Positions 25,702 to 34,324 of a DNA stretch of 64,000 nt are shown here, piece by piece. The DNA comes from Candidatus Dechloromonas phosphoritropha (GTDB taxonomy: Bacteria; Pseudomonadota; Gammaproteobacteria; Burkholderiales; Rhodocyclaceae), in NCBI GenBank assembly GCA_016722705.1, contig JADKGN010000001.1, forward strand, positions 558,001-622,000, in the 5' to 3' direction. Under the pieces are notes generated by a model that saw only the letters and a list, made by a program, of their open reading frames with translations, ran no database searches and was not told where the DNA came from. Position numbers and translations under genes: made by a program. How positions within the stretch are numbered: the stretch's first letter is position 1; each line of letters starts with the position of its first letter.

Positions 25702-27804
25702 GTGAAGCCGTCATCTATCGCAAATCGTGTTCTGTTGATCACGAGCGACGCCTCCGATGCCAGGGAACTGAAGGATGTCCTTGGCCATGGGCGGACCGAG
25801 CAATTCGAGAGCGAGTGGGTTGGCAATCTTTCCGATGCCATTGAAAGGCTGAAGAGCCGGGGCATTGACGCGATACTGGTCGATTTGTCACTGCCCGACA
25901 GTCGGGGCATTGAAACCTTTGACCGCCTGTTTTCGCTGGCGCCCTACGTGCCGATCATGACCCTGAGTTCGCCGGACGATGAAACGTTGGCAATCGAGGC
26001 CATCAAACGGGGCGCACAGGGCTATCTGTCGAAAGGACACTACGTTAGCGAGCTCGTTTCGCAATCCCTACGCAACATCATCCAGCGCATGGCTGTTGAG
26101 GAGGCGCTGTTTATTGAAAAAACCGGGGCGGAAATCACGCTCAATTCAATCAGCGACGCGGTGATCGGGACCGACATGGTCGGCCATGTCGATTATCTGA
26201 ACCGTGCTGCCAAGGTGATGACCGGATGGTGCCGGAAGGATGCTCACGGCAAGCCGATCGGCACGGTAATGCAGATCATCAACGGTAAAACGCGGAAGCC
26301 TGCAGCCAATCCGGTCGATCTGGTGCTCCAGTTGAACCAAGCGATGAATTTGACCGCCGGCACCGTGCTGATCCGACGCGATGGCAGCGAGGTCGCCATC
26401 GAGGACTCGGCAGCCCCGATTCATAACCGGCATGGCCGGCTGGTCGGTGCCGTCATCGTCTTTCACGACATTACTGCGTCGCAGGCCCTGGCATTGAAGA
26501 TGACTCATCTGGCGCAACACGATTTCCTCACCGATCTGCCGAATCGTGTCTTGCTCAATGACCGGATCGAACAGGCCATCGGCCTCGCCAAGCGTCGTGG
26601 CACCCATCTGTCCATCCTTTTTCTCGACCTCGACAACTTCAAGCACATCAACGATTCGCTCGGGCATGCCGTTGGCGACCAGCTTCTTCAATCCGTAGCC
26701 GAACGCCTGCGCGGCTGCGTTCGAGGCTCCGATACGGTAACCCGGCAGGGCGGCGACGAGTTCATCATTCTGCTGACCGAAGACCGAAATGACGGAGATT
26801 CCGCAGTTACGGCCAAAAAAATCCTGGCCTCTCTGGCAGCACCCCACGACATAGTTAAAAATGTTCTGCACATCACGACCAGCATTGGCATCAGCGTTTA
26901 TCCGGCCGATGGTCAGGATTCGGAGACGCTGATCAAGAATGCGGACACCGCGATGTATCAGGCCAAGGAAAAGGGCCGCAACAATTTTCAGTTCTTCAAA
27001 AACGAAATGAACGTGCGTGCCGTTGAGCGGTAACTGATCGAAAGCCATTTGCGGCAGGCCTTGGAGCACCAGGAGTTCGTCTTGTATTACCAGCCCAAGG
27101 TCAACCTTTCCAGCGGGAAAATTACCGGTTCGGAAGCGCTGATTCGCTGGATACGCCCCGAATGGGGCATCGCCCTGCCTAAAACCTTCATTCCGGTCGC
27201 CGAAGATTGCGGCCTGATCGTACCGATTGGCCGCTGGGTCTTGCGCGAAGCCTGCATGCAAGTCAAACGATGGCAGGACATGGGGCTGAAGCCGGTATCG
27301 GTGGCCGTCAACATTTCTGCCGTGGAGTTCCGCAGCAAGGATTTTGTCGCGGGCGTGCGAACTGTGCTGCGCGAAACAGGCCTTGATGCGTGTCATCTGC
27401 AGCTGGAAATTACCGAATCGTCGCTAATGCACAATGCCGAATCCAGTACCGCCATCCTGAATGAACTCAAGGAAATGGGGGTGTTGCTGGCGGTCGACGA
27501 CTTCGGCACCGGTTATTCCAGTCTGAACTATCTGAAACAGTTTCCGATCGACGTACTCAAAATCGATCGCTCATTTGTTCAGGATATCGGCGCCATTAAC
27601 GGCAATAACGTCATCGTCACCGCCGTCATTGCCATGGGAACCAGTCTCAAGCAACGGGTGGTCGCTGAAGGTATCGAACAACAAGTACAACTGTCGTTTT
27701 TGCTCGACCAGCACTGTGAAGAGGGCCAGGGCTATTTGTTCAGTCATCCGCTCGTCGCCGACGAGTTCGCCGTCTTGCTGGCCACTGGCTTGCCGCCCCG
27801 CTGA
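25702..27804 (+). pseudogene. Response regulator-PAS-GGDEF-EAL gene split by a stop between GGDEF and EAL
   Basis: GTG 25702. Residues about 8-125: receiver domain (DAILVDLSLPDSRGIETF with the phospho-acceptor Asp, GYLSKGHY with the conserved Lys). About 140-265: PAS. About 275-440: GGDEF with an intact RQGGDEFIILL signature. TAA at 27031-27033 follows NVRAVER, and the same frame continues as IESHLRQALEHQEFVLYYQP with an intact EAL domain (GSEALIRW, EITESSLM, DDFGTGYSSLNYLKQFPIDV) to 27804. A CAA-to-TAA change would explain it. As it stands the gene could give a diguanylate cyclase without its phosphodiesterase. TTG 27049 could start a separate EAL protein. Confidence 0.88.
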
Positions 27805-28000
27805 CTTCCTTGCTACTTGCAGGATGCAGGAAACGGACAGCAGATTGCCAATCATTTCACCCTGTGTGGCCAAACGAACAGAACAAGCCTGTTTCAAGGC
27901 CTACGCTGTGCCGGTCAGTGCGGAAAGTTAACCGTGCGGTGCGCTCGGTACACGCAGTTATGCCCGGGTTTCAGATGTTCCATCCAGCAAGGAAACAATC

Positions 28001-28183
28001 ATGAACAAAGATCAAGTCAAAGGTACGGCCAAGAATATCGGCGGAAAAATCCAGGCAGAAGCCGGCAAGTTGCTTGGCAATACCGAACAACAGGCCAAAG
28101 GTTTGAAAAAACAGGCGGAGTGCAAGGCTCAGCGCAATCTGGGTGACCTGAAGAAGGCTGATAAAACGGTGGGCAAATCCTGA
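28001..28183 (+). CDS. CsbD-family protein, second copy
   Basis: 60 residues from ATG 28001 (MNKDQVKGTAKNIGGKIQAE), preceded by AAGGAAAC. Paralogue of the gene at 21894, more divergent in its C-terminal half (KKQAECKAQRNLGDLKKADK), where a Cys appears that CsbD proteins usually lack. A low-quality dyad (GGTGCG...) may exist near 27940, but I do not call it. The 28184-28495 interval holds the inverted repeat listed next and otherwise nothing recognisable. Confidence 0.9.
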   Translation: MNKDQVKGTAKNIGGKIQAEAGKLLGNTEQQAKGLKKQAECKAQRNLGDLKKADKTVGKS

Positions 28184-28223
28184 TTTTCTGGATAAGTAAT
28201 TGCCGCTGAAGGTTGTCGTTTTA

Positions 28224-28259
28224 CGGCCTTGTGGTGTCGACGCTGACGCTGCAAGGCCG
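28224..28259 (+). terminator. Inverted repeat, possible terminator of the second CsbD gene
   Basis: CGGCCTTG and CAAGGCCG form an 8-bp stem with a 20-nt loop, 40 bp after the stop. It is followed by AAAAATT rather than a T-run, so terminator function is uncertain. Confidence 0.35.
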
Positions 28260-28495
28260 AAAAATTCGTGGGTGTCCTCGACAACGACAGCCCGCCGCTG
28301 AGAAGGCGGCTACATAGCCCCATCCAACGGATTCGTCACCCGGAATGCAGCGCCAGGAAGCCAGACCTGATGGAAACCCCATAGATTGTGAGCGGCGGCG
28401 CGAATTCCAGTGAAACTGGCCAGTTTGGAAATCGGTGCTTTTAGCGCCCGTACGGATAGCGTTTGTCGACGCTACCCCTTTTGTAGGGGAGCTGC

Positions 28496-28680
28496 TTATT
28501 TTGGCGGAATGACCACGATGGTGCTGCCGGAGGTGCCGGTGGCTGTTCCAGTTTTACCCTTGGCGCCAGTCGCGCCCGTATTTCCGGTGTTGCCCTGCAT
28601 GCCTGTGGCGCCGGTGTCTCCTTGGGTTCCTGGGGCGCCCGTGTTTCCCGTGTTGCCGGTATTGCCCTGACTAGGTTGAA
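28496..28680 (-). pseudogene. Collagen-like (Gly-X-Y) repeat protein, C-terminal fragment
   Basis: The minus strand encodes GNTGNTGNTGAPGTQGDTGA, then TGMQGNTGNTGATGAKGKTG and a short non-repeat tail STIVVIPPK before the stop at 28496. Gly-X-Y runs of this type occur in bacterial surface or exported proteins. The upstream half is replaced by an IS3-type transposase remnant in the same frame, so no native N-terminus exists. Confidence 0.6.
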
Positions 28681-28689
28681 TGGCCAGCA

Positions 28690-28880
28690 GGGTATGTTCG
28701 GTGCCGCGCTTACCACGCTGTTTTGGCTGAGTGAGCTCCCCTCGGTTTTTCGTCTGCCAAAGTTTCCTTTTGTACAAAACCTCGATGCATTCAAAGACGG
28801 CAGCCTTGTTCGCGGCGTGAGTCGCGTAGCGAACGTCATGCACCCGCTCATTCTTGAAGCTGTTGAACCCCCTCTTCAGC
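28690..28880 (-). pseudogene. IS3-family OrfB C-terminal remnant
   Basis: LKRGFNSFKNERVHDVRYAT followed by AANKAAVFECIEVLYKRK matches the end of IS3-group transposases (NERVHHRRYATR...AVFEYIEVFYNR). An in-frame TGA precedes it and the HSALGY motif is lost. It runs into the collagen-like frame. Confidence 0.55.
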
Positions 28881-28893
28881 GTTCAAGGATGCG

Positions 28894-29035
28894 CTAGTCC
28901 GCCGCTCGCCCGAACTGCTTGGCAACAAAACCCCAGATCATCCGTGACGCGTCCGGGCCTTTAGGGTCGCCGTACGGATGCCCGGCCGCGCCGCCACTCC
29001 AGGCCACTCCAGGCGTGACCGAGGCGGCTGACTTC
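28894..29035 (-). pseudogene. C-terminal fragment of a PHB-depolymerase-family esterase
   Basis: GVAWSGGAAGHPYGDPKGPD then ASRMIWGFVAKQF resembles the C-terminal end of LpqC/PHB depolymerase esterases (HAWSGG...TDPKGPDASREMWRFF). No upstream domain is present. It meets a GGDEF fragment on the other strand at about 29036. Confidence 0.5.
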
Positions 29036-29037
29036 GC

Positions 29038-29178
29038 ATGAGCATAGGCATTGTCACCATGAGCGCTACCGACAGCACGGCTGAACAGGAACTCAACCGG
29101 GCTGACGAGGCGCTTTGTCGCGCCCTGGCGGCGGGACCCAACCGGATTGAGTTTGCCACCCAACCCGACCGGGCATGA
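29038..29178 (+). pseudogene. C-terminal remnant of a GGDEF-domain gene
   Basis: The frame reads MSIGIVTMSATDSTAEQELN then RADEALCRALAAGPNRIEFA and stops at 29178. This is the last about 45 residues of a diguanylate cyclase domain (SIGI...RADEALYAAKAAGRNRV). The upstream part is missing. Confidence 0.6.
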
Positions 29179-29192
29179 TGCCGGGGCCGGAA

Positions 29193-29440
29193 TTATTCAC
29201 GCTCATCGTCCGCCACCTTCAGGTTGCCTTCCCATTGGCAGTTGAAGGCATAGCAACGATAGCGCCGCACCCGACCGAACAGGCTCAGGAGATGGTCGAT
29301 AGCGCCTCTGAACCCGGGTCAGGCTACGGGCGCCACAAGCCGGGCAGACGGGAGAAAGCGGGCCGCCGGTTTCGGGCGTCGCGCAATAGCTGTTCTCGGC
29401 AGGAATCAAGTGAACCCGCTGAAAGGAGTCTACGCCGGAA
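29193..29440 (-). pseudogene. Small zinc-ribbon protein with a frameshift
   Basis: One frame gives PVCPACGARSLTRVQRR and, after a shift near 29310, IDHLLSLFGRVRRYRCYAFN then CQWEGNLKVADDERE and TAA at 29193. Together they form a two-CxxC-type zinc-ribbon protein that resembles small uncharacterised ribbon proteins of Proteobacteria. The start is unclear; upstream codons include TTG within HLIPAENS. A single extra base would account for the shift. Confidence 0.45.
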
Positions 29441-29452
29441 ACGCGGCAGGCG

Positions 29453-29611
29453 TCATATTCGGCCCAGCAACAGCAAGACCACCAGAATGACCACGACAAG
29501 ACCCAAGCCACCGCTGGGCCCGTAGCCCCATCCCCTGCTGTGCGGCCACGCCGGAATCGCACCGACCAGTATGAGCACAAGGATGATCAGAAAAATTGTT
29601 CCGATTGACAT
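29453..29611 (-). CDS. DUF3309 small membrane protein
   Basis: 52 residues from ATG 29611 (MSIGTIFLIILVLILVGAIP). Two hydrophobic segments flank a WPHSRGWGYGPSGG turn, the hallmark of DUF3309. Function unknown; these tiny inner-membrane proteins often travel with stress genes. A perfect dyad site lies 99 nt upstream of the start, between this gene and the lipoprotein gene. Confidence 0.88.
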   Translation of the reverse strand: MSIGTIFLIILVLILVGAIPAWPHSRGWGYGPSGGLGLVVVILVVLLLLGRI

Positions 29612-29709
29612 TTTCGTCACCTTCTCAAGAACCGAATCTGCCGGCACCGTGAACTGCAGCCTGGAAGCAGGATCGTCAGGAACATTGTCTGCTTAACCCC
29701 CAACAGCTC

Positions 29710-29725
29710 TGTGCGCTGGCGAACA
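29710..29725. promoter_or_regulatory. Dyad operator site 6
   Basis: TGTGCGCTGGCGAACA, 16 of 16 consensus. Near edge 99 nt upstream of the DUF3309 start at 29611. Confidence 0.7.
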
Positions 29726-29755
29726 TTCAACACAATGGCGGGCCGGTCAAGACGC

Positions 29756-30004
29756 TCAGTAGCGGTAAGGATCATCCGGACGACGGTCTTTTTTATCCTT
29801 GACTCCGTCGCCGTCGCGGTCGTGTTTGCCGCGGTCGTGGTCGCCGCGGTCATAGTCGCCGCGGTCGTGGTCGCCTCGATTGGGTGGACCGGACTGATCA
29901 TAATCCGGGCGATGACCGCCGCCATCTCGATAGGCAACCGGATAGGCCACGCAACCCGATAAAAGCGCGCTGATAGCGATCAGCAAGACGGAAAGGTTTT
30001 TCAT
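29756..30004 (-). CDS. Small lipoprotein with Asp/His/Arg-rich repeats
   Basis: 82 residues from ATG 30004, preceded by GGAGAA. A signal peptide with lipobox (MKNLSVLLIAISALLSGC) directs it to the envelope; the residue after Cys is Val, so outer-membrane sorting is likely. The mature part is a run of DHDRGDYDRG-type units ending in DRDGDGVKDKKD, which resembles a thrombospondin-3-type calcium-binding loop. No family name is recognised. Metal or calcium binding is inferred. Confidence 0.8.
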   Translation of the reverse strand: MKNLSVLLIAISALLSGCVAYPVAYRDGGGHRPDYDQSGPPNRGDHDRGDYDRGDHDRGKHDRDGDGVKDKKDRRPDDPYRY

Positions 30005-30114
30005 GTTTTCTCCTGGATAGCATGTCTCGATGTTCAAAGAGAAGGATCTCTGTTGAACAGTCTTTGTGCAAAAACTGCGCACGATCTGGATTTTCGGAAG
30101 CGGTTCCTGACGTT

Positions 30115-30189
30115 TCAGCGCAGACCGAAAAACGACAGGACGAACAGGATGACGACCACCAGGCCGACGATGTAAATGATGTTGTTCAT
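30115..30189 (-). CDS. 24-residue single-span membrane peptide
   Basis: ATG 30189 preceded by GGAGG with ideal spacing. The frame begins MNNIIYIVGLVVVILFVLSF and ends GLR before TGA at 30115-30117. One hydrophobic helix with a positively charged C-terminus. Similar very small conserved proteins occur in Betaproteobacteria, but I know no function. In the arrangement before the IS insertion, a perfect dyad (now at 31687) would have been 97 nt upstream, the same distance as for three other genes here, which supports it as a real gene. Confidence 0.7.
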   Translation of the reverse strand: MNNIIYIVGLVVVILFVLSFFGLR

Positions 30190-30262
30190 GGGATTACCTC
30201 CGTATGAGTCTAGTGGCCGATCCGCGTGGCTGACGCCATGCCCGAATCACCATGCACCACAC

Positions 30263-31653
30263 CAATCCTCTTGACTTAGCGGTCTGTCATCTAATTTTGG
30301 CAACTTTGCCATCTGGCCGCGCCAAGATATAATCGAGCATGTAACCAATTGATATAAATAGGCTTTATATGACGGCCTAAATATGCCAATATCGTTTCAC
30401 GGCTAACGGACTACATTCATGGCGCCAATTTCCTTGCCGCCGCCCGCCGCGAGCCTCGGTTTTTCACCCGAAACCGTGAATTGCCATTCACGAATCTGAT
30501 CGCTTTCCTGCTCACCGGCATTCGCGGCGCAGTTCAGGCGGAGCTTGATTCCTGCTTTGCCCTGCTTGCCGGAAGAACCCGCCTTTGTCGGGCGATCACG
30601 GCCAGTGCCTTCTCAAAGGCGCGCAGCCATCTGGTCGCCAATCTCTTTGAGCCGCTCAATACAGAATTGCTGCGCCTGGTCGATGAGGTCGTTCCGCAGC
30701 AGCCGGACTGGCAAGGCTTGCGGGTCTTGGCGGCGGATGCATCGAAGGTACGTCTGACCTTGCTTGACCTGGAAGGGCGCCGCCATATTCGAGAAGCGGC
30801 CATCTTCGGTTTGTTTCGGCCAGGGATCGAATTGTTCGACTCGCTGATTTTGCACAGTTCGCTGGTCGGCGAACGTCAGATGTTGTTTGAGCGGCTTGAC
30901 CGACTCGGTGCTCAGGACATGCTGGTGCTTGATCGCGGGTATCCGGGTGCCTGGTTGGTCGCGGCGCTGTTGCATCGAGGTATCCCCTTTTGCATACGCT
31001 GCGATTCGTCCGCTTCCTTTTCTGCCATCACCCAGTTCATGCGATCCGGAGAAGATGAGGCGCAGGTGACATTGCCGCCACCGCATCGTCAGGATGCCAT
31101 TGATTACGAGTGTCCGCGTCTGCCTTCTATGGTTCGCCTGATTCGTCAGGTGACGCCGACTGGCAAGGTACGGGTCTTGATGACCTCCTTGCTTGATACC
31201 GCGCGGTATCCGGCCACAAGCTTCTCAGCCCTTTATCACAGCCGTTGGCGTATCGAGGAGGCGTTCAAGCGCATCAAACACCGGCTCAATCTGGAGCACA
31301 CGTCCGGCCTGACTTGGCTGGCCGCCTGCCAGGATGTTGGGGCCAAGATGGTGTGTGACAATCTCAATGCCCTGGCCACCTACCTGGCTGCGGAAGAGCG
31401 GCTGCCCAGCGATTCGCCATGGCGAGTGAATCGGACGATGGCCTTCAATACCGTACGTCGTATCTTGCCCCGAGTCTTGGCGGGTGTGCAGCAAATCACC
31501 ACCCGAGTTACCAAGGAAATCTTCTCGGAAATCGTCAAAAACCTTCAGAAATTTATCCCTGATCGTGCTCGACCTCGGCCAAACCAGCGAAAGCCTCACC
31601 TGTCCTTTGCTTACAAACCCGCCGTATGACTATGGACTAAGTTGAGAGGATTG
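30263..31653 (+). mobile_element. IS4-family element B, copy 2 (1391 bp)
   Basis: Ends CAATCCTCTTGACTTAG and CTAAGTTGAGAGGATTG, with 10-bp target duplication TGCACCACAC at 30253-30262 and 31654-31663. It separates the small membrane-peptide gene from its upstream dyad site. Confidence 0.95.
30481..31629 (+). CDS. IS4-family transposase (element B, copy 2)
   Basis: Same 382-residue product as at 19362, with TTG 30481 as the first standard start. One residue differs (Arg for Gly in SPWRVNRTMA, which here agrees with the diverged copy's SPWRINRT) plus one silent base. DDE residues as in copy 1. The in-frame upstream extension without a standard start codon is also present. Confidence 0.92.
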   Translation: MPFTNLIAFLLTGIRGAVQAELDSCFALLAGRTRLCRAITASAFSKARSHLVANLFEPLNTELLRLVDEVVPQQPDWQGLRVLAADASKVRLTLLDLEGRRHIREAAIFGLFRPGIELFDSLILHSSLVGERQMLFERLDRLGAQDMLVLDRGYPGAWLVAALLHRGIPFCIRCDSSASFSAITQFMRSGEDEAQVTLPPPHRQDAIDYECPRLPSMVRLIRQVTPTGKVRVLMTSLLDTARYPATSFSALYHSRWRIEEAFKRIKHRLNLEHTSGLTWLAACQDVGAKMVCDNLNALATYLAAEERLPSDSPWRVNRTMAFNTVRRILPRVLAGVQQITTRVTKEIFSEIVKNLQKFIPDRARPRPNQRKPHLSFAYKPAV

Positions 31654-31686
31654 TGCACCACACTACCCCCCACAGCGCCGACACTC

Positions 31687-31702
31687 TGTTCGCTGGCGCA
31701 CA
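31687..31702. promoter_or_regulatory. Dyad operator site 7, displaced by the IS
   Basis: TGTTCGCTGGCGCACA, 16 of 16 consensus. Removing the IS and one target duplication puts it 97 nt upstream of the ATG at 30189. It is now about 1.5 kb away. Confidence 0.7.
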
Positions 31703-31865
31703 AAGAATCCGCCGGATTGGCGTTACCCAGCCCATGGCAGTCATGCCGGCGGATAAAACATTTCCAAGCCTGATCAGTAATACGCTGGCCAGTCAATTGC
31801 TTGGAGGGAGTTTTCTGGACTGGACCAGCCGGCGCGTCGATACGCACGTAATGGAGCTGCAGCCC

Positions 31866-33092
31866 TCATGCAACATGGTCCGACATCTCGCTCTTGACCG
31901 GCTCGTTTCCACCGAGCAGCTCGCCCACCGCCTTGAGGTCGTCGACCCGATCGCACACTGCCTTTATGATCATCAGGATCGGCGTACCCAGTAGCAGGCC
32001 CCAGATGCCCCAGAGCCATCCCCATGCCAGGACCCCGAGGAAGACCACGACCGCACTCAGCCGGCTGGTACGGCTTGTGAGGTAGGGCGTGAGGATGTTG
32101 CCGCTCACGACATGCAGCCCGATGCAGACGCCGGCCACCAGCAATGTCTTCTCGATGCTCCCGAACTGGGTGAACGCGACGAACGCGGCGGCGACGCCGA
32201 GGACAACCGAGCCAAGGTAGGGGATCAGATTCAACAGCGCCGCGACGATGCCCCACACGGCAGCCTGCTTCATGCCAATAGCCCAGAAGGCGGCGCCTGT
32301 CGCCAAGCCAACCAGGACACTCAGCAATAGCTGGACCGCGAGATAGCGCTGGATCTGCTCCATGATTTCGTTCATTGCCTGCACTGTGACCCGCCGCCTG
32401 GCGAAGGTCGGGCCGGCGATGCGCGCGACTTTGCGCCGGAAAACGTCACCCGAAGCAAGCAGGAAAAAGGCAATGAAGCAGATGACCGTCGCCTGACCGA
32501 TGATCTGCGCCGCATGCAGGGCGCCGACCACAAAATAATCCTTGATGTCGAATGCGGCTTTCTCGATCTGCACGCGAGCGACTCCACGTGGCGCAGACGG
32601 TGGGCCAGACAGGCTGCCGGCTGCAGCCTGCTCGATCTGCGCAGCCGCCTTCTGGACCCGCTCGATATTGCCGTCTGGGCCGCCGCGCATTCCGCGCACT
32701 GATTCCCGCAGGTTGCGCGACGCCACCGGCAGGGATTCGAGCAGGTTGTCGGCATCGTCGCGCAGCGTATAGACGCCCCACACCGTAGCCGACACGAGGA
32801 CGACCATCACCAGTCCCGCACCAAGCGGTCGCGGCAGGTGCCAGCGGTGCAGGGTGTCGACTATCGGTGTCAGTGCGTAACTCAACATCAGACCGAACAT
32901 GATGGGGATGACCACCTCGCTTGCCCAACGCAGCGCGAAAATGCTCAGCAAGGCGGCGATGACGACCAGCGACGTGCTGCGCACATCGACCGGCACCTTC
33001 AGCAGCGTGGCTTCGGGTTCTCGCTCGGCACCCAAGGGGGAACCGGCCTCGGTGGTTGCGTCCCCGGGGGACGGCGTCAGCGATTGTTTCAT
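31866..33092 (-). CDS. AI-2E family transporter (PerM/TqsA-like membrane protein)
   Basis: 408 residues from ATG 33092. The N-terminal about 35 residues are polar; then come transmembrane segments (STSLVVIAALLSIFALRWAS, VVIPIMFGLMLSYALTPIVD), an extended extracytoplasmic segment, and a C-terminal bundle (GIVAALLNLIPYLGSVVLGV, WLWGIWGLLLGTPILMIIK). PF01594 members include the AI-2 exporter TqsA and Na+/H+ antiporters; the substrate here is not predictable. A weak half-dyad (CGAACA at 33144-33149) lies about 45 nt upstream. Confidence 0.9.
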   Translation of the reverse strand: MKQSLTPSPGDATTEAGSPLGAEREPEATLLKVPVDVRSTSLVVIAALLSIFALRWASEVVIPIMFGLMLSYALTPIVDTLHRWHLPRPLGAGLVMVVLVSATVWGVYTLRDDADNLLESLPVASRNLRESVRGMRGGPDGNIERVQKAAAQIEQAAAGSLSGPPSAPRGVARVQIEKAAFDIKDYFVVGALHAAQIIGQATVICFIAFFLLASGDVFRRKVARIAGPTFARRRVTVQAMNEIMEQIQRYLAVQLLLSVLVGLATGAAFWAIGMKQAAVWGIVAALLNLIPYLGSVVLGVAAAFVAFTQFGSIEKTLLVAGVCIGLHVVSGNILTPYLTSRTSRLSAVVVFLGVLAWGWLWGIWGLLLGTPILMIIKAVCDRVDDLKAVGELLGGNEPVKSEMSDHVA

Positions 33093-33159
33093 CTATTCAC
33101 CCCCGGATGCTAGCCGCAACACCTGGATCTGCCGGCGCGCGTTCGAACATCATTAACTA

Positions 33160-34104
33160 TCAGTGATCCTGACCGCGCCCTTGATTCCTGTTATCCCCGC
33201 CCCTGTCCTGCTGTCCAGGCGCCTGATCGCGGCCCTTGTCGCGGTGTTCATTCTGCGGCCGCTGCATCTCGCGCTGTTGCGCGGGTTGCGACTGCTGCTG
33301 CCGCTGCTGATTCGGCGGTGGCTGGCGGTCCTGGGGCTCGGCTCGTTGCTGGACCGGCGCCTGCTGTTGCGGCTGATGCCGTTCCCGCTGCTGGTTCGGC
33401 GCTGGCTGGCGGTCCTGCGGCTCGGCCCGTTGCTGGCGGTCCTGCGGCTCAACTCGCTGTTGCTGCACCGAACGCCGGCGACTCTCGTCGACCTGCGGCT
33501 GTTGAAAATGCTGCCGCGTTACAGCTTCATGCGGCTGATATCGGTAATGCTCGGAGCGGATCTTGTGCTGCTGGTCTGCCGCGTCAGGATAGCGCGCTCC
33601 CGAATACTGTCTCTGGTAAGTCGGCAACGGTGCGGCGCGCGGTGCTGAATGGCGGTCCCAGTGGTCCCACCCAGCCCGACGGTGTTGCCACTCACGACCC
33701 CAGTGATCGCCCCAGCGCGGCGGCGCATCGGCACGCCAGCCATGAAAATACGTCGGCGGCTGCCGATAGTAACGAACCGGCACGCGGAGCACGAATAGCG
33801 GGACATACTCCGGGCCAACCGACCGCCACGGCCCGTTGTACCAACTGCTCGAATACCAGTTGTCATCCTGGTACACCCAGTACAGACCGTCGTAGAAGAA
33901 GTAATTCGAATTCGCTTGCGGATCATAATAGACAGGATAGCCCGGCACCGCGACAAGCCTCGGATAGACCGGTACGTTGACGCCGATGCTGACACTCGGC
34001 AAACCGATACCAATGCTGATTTCGGCATGTACCGAACTTAGACCGCCAGCCAAGGCAGTAACAAAGAAAGCATTGCGCAGTGCAGCCTTATAGAATTCAG
34101 TCAT
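33160..34104 (-). CDS. Exported Gln/Arg-rich repeat protein
   Basis: 314 residues from ATG 34104. Signal peptide MTEFYKAALRNAFFVTALAG with GLSSVHA cleavage. The mature N-terminal region is aromatic-rich (YPVYYDPQANSNYFFYDGLY, WYSSSWYNGPWRSVGP), typical of YXWGXW-type exported proteins. The C-terminal about 130 residues are low-complexity, built on RAEPQDRQ and PNQQRQ units. Function unknown; envelope or outer-surface location is inferred. A dyad site lies 53 nt upstream of the start. Confidence 0.82.
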   Translation of the reverse strand: MTEFYKAALRNAFFVTALAGGLSSVHAEISIGIGLPSVSIGVNVPVYPRLVAVPGYPVYYDPQANSNYFFYDGLYWVYQDDNWYSSSWYNGPWRSVGPEYVPLFVLRVPVRYYRQPPTYFHGWRADAPPRWGDHWGREWQHRRAGWDHWDRHSAPRAAPLPTYQRQYSGARYPDAADQQHKIRSEHYRYQPHEAVTRQHFQQPQVDESRRRSVQQQRVEPQDRQQRAEPQDRQPAPNQQRERHQPQQQAPVQQRAEPQDRQPPPNQQRQQQSQPAQQREMQRPQNEHRDKGRDQAPGQQDRGGDNRNQGRGQDH

Positions 34105-34156
34105 TGTGACTCCTCATGTTTCGTCTTCAGGCTACGTGTTGGCCGGGTAGATCGTC

Positions 34157-34172
34157 GGTGCGCTGTCGAACA
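34157..34172. promoter_or_regulatory. Dyad operator site 8
   Basis: GGTGCGCTGTCGAACA, 14 of 16 consensus; 53 nt upstream of the exported protein gene at 34104 (minus strand). Confidence 0.5.
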
Positions 34173-34212
34173 TAGCCTATCCCGGATGTCGTGCGCCCGA
34201 TTCGAAGCGCTG

Positions 34213-34228
34213 CGTGCGCCAGCGCACA
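34213..34228. promoter_or_regulatory. Dyad operator site 9
   Basis: CGTGCGCCAGCGCACA, 14 of 16 consensus; near edge 97 nt upstream of the BON-domain gene start at 34325. Sites 8 and 9 serve the two divergent genes. Confidence 0.6.
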
Positions 34229-34324
34229 GACTGTCATGACGCTACCCGCCATTCTCGCATTGTGTCTGCAAGGCAAGCCATACTGGATCGCCGAAGCCAC
34301 CAAAGATTATTCAAGGAGTTCAAC

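Noticed and set aside
28520..28670. Short tandem units resembling a CRISPR or satellite array
   Set aside because: Period is 9 bp and encodes Gly-X-Y; there are no spacers or cas genes.
30064..30083. Dyad upstream of the Asp/His lipoprotein (TGTGCAAAAACTGCGCAC)
   Set aside because: Spacing between half-sites is three bases too long for the motif.
33134..33149. Dyad operator upstream of the AI-2E transporter (GGCGCGCGTTCGAACA)
   Set aside because: Only 11 of 16 consensus positions and only one good half-site; not strong enough to call.
33163..33980. Plus-strand Leu/Arg-rich and Ala-rich ORFs
   Set aside because: They are antisense readings of the Gln/Arg-rich repeats of the exported protein.
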